Both the position numbers and the translations under genes were made by a program. The notes below the pieces were generated by a model. It searched no databases. It was not told the origin of the DNA and worked only from the letters and a program-made list of their open reading frames with translations. A DNA stretch of 5,711 bases from Gammaproteobacteria bacterium (GTDB lineage: Bacteria > Pseudomonadota > Gammaproteobacteria > SZUA-21), in contig JALUUZ010000556.1 of the NCBI GenBank assembly GCA_027021095.1, forward strand, positions 1 through 5,711, in the 5' to 3' direction. This document shows, piece after piece, positions 5,477 to 5,711 of this stretch (the stretch's first letter is position 1; every line of letters starts with the position of its first letter).

Positions 5477-5711
5477 CAGCGTGATCGGCGCTTTGCATCG
5501 GACCGAAGTGACAAGCCGTGCCAGACAGGCGATAATGCGCGTTCACGTTGGAACGCGAAGCGCCAGGCGGTTGTTGGCGCCTGCCGGCTCTGTCCTGCTT
5601 CGGGTTCCGGGTAGCCCGCATTTCTTACCACCGTTCGTCGCGAGACGGTGCAAGGGTGCGGCCTGGGTGGCTTTCGCGACCGAGGAGCGCGCAGGCATAG
5701 TCGGCACTATG
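5477..5711. other. Region after priA: hairpins, no recognised gene
   Basis: No convincing gene is seen in these 235 bases. They hold several inverted repeats: CGCGTTC/GAACGCG (5538-5557), GCGCCA/TGGCGC (5560-5580), CGGG/CCCG (5608-5618) and CACCGT/ACGGTG with an inner TCG/CGA stem (5629-5650). None is followed by a T-run, so a classical rho-independent terminator for priA is not evident. An ATG is the last codon of the window (5709-5711), but GAGGAG at 5682-5687 is 21 bases before it, too far to be its ribosome site. Confidence 0.5.

Noticed and set aside
5560..5618. tRNA-like folding with a GGTTC stretch
   Set aside because: The stems do not assemble into a cloverleaf and there is no anticodon arm of proper size.

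Overview
The window looks like a stretch of GC-rich gammaproteobacterial chromosome. PriA aligns closely with the enterobacterial protein along its length, and the sigma-factor operon is of a type known from Beta- and Gammaproteobacteria. A class I HMG-CoA reductase suggests a free-living, perhaps Chromatiales-like lineage; this last step is a weak inference. No complete mobile element, tRNA, rRNA or CRISPR array was seen.

Layout: positions 1-2421 are all coded on the minus strand. Reading leftwards from 2421 there is a tightly overlapping four-gene operon: an ECF-type sigma factor, a single-span membrane protein that is probably its regulator, a 67-residue exported protein, and an exported, extremely arginine-rich DUF3106-like protein with an 18-residue repeat. 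After a 107-base gap comes the N-terminal 197 residues of a class I HMG-CoA reductase, cut by the window edge. Positions 2422-3238 are non-coding and AT-rich (about 40% GC counted by hand over 2461-3120, against about 60% in a sampled priA line). priA is on the plus strand at 3239-5476 and encodes the replication-restart helicase. The last 235 bases hold several hairpins and no recognised gene.

The most interesting element is the 817-base gap between the divergent sigma operon and priA. It contains two perfect DnaA boxes and two one-mismatch boxes. It also has a 90-base block of about 22% GC lying between them, two 12-of-13 matches to the E. coli oriC 13-mer unwinding motif, and two neat inverted repeats, one of which carries a DnaA box in its loop. 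Together this resembles a chromosomal replication origin outside the usual dnaA or mnmG setting, or else a DnaA-controlled promoter region for priA. The sequence alone does not decide between these.

The sigma operon is probably an envelope-stress or membrane-signalling cassette. The cytoplasmic sigma factor would be held by the membrane protein, and the two exported proteins would act as periplasmic sensors or effectors. Only the sigma factor call rests on clear domain motifs; the other roles are inferred from membrane topology and gene order.
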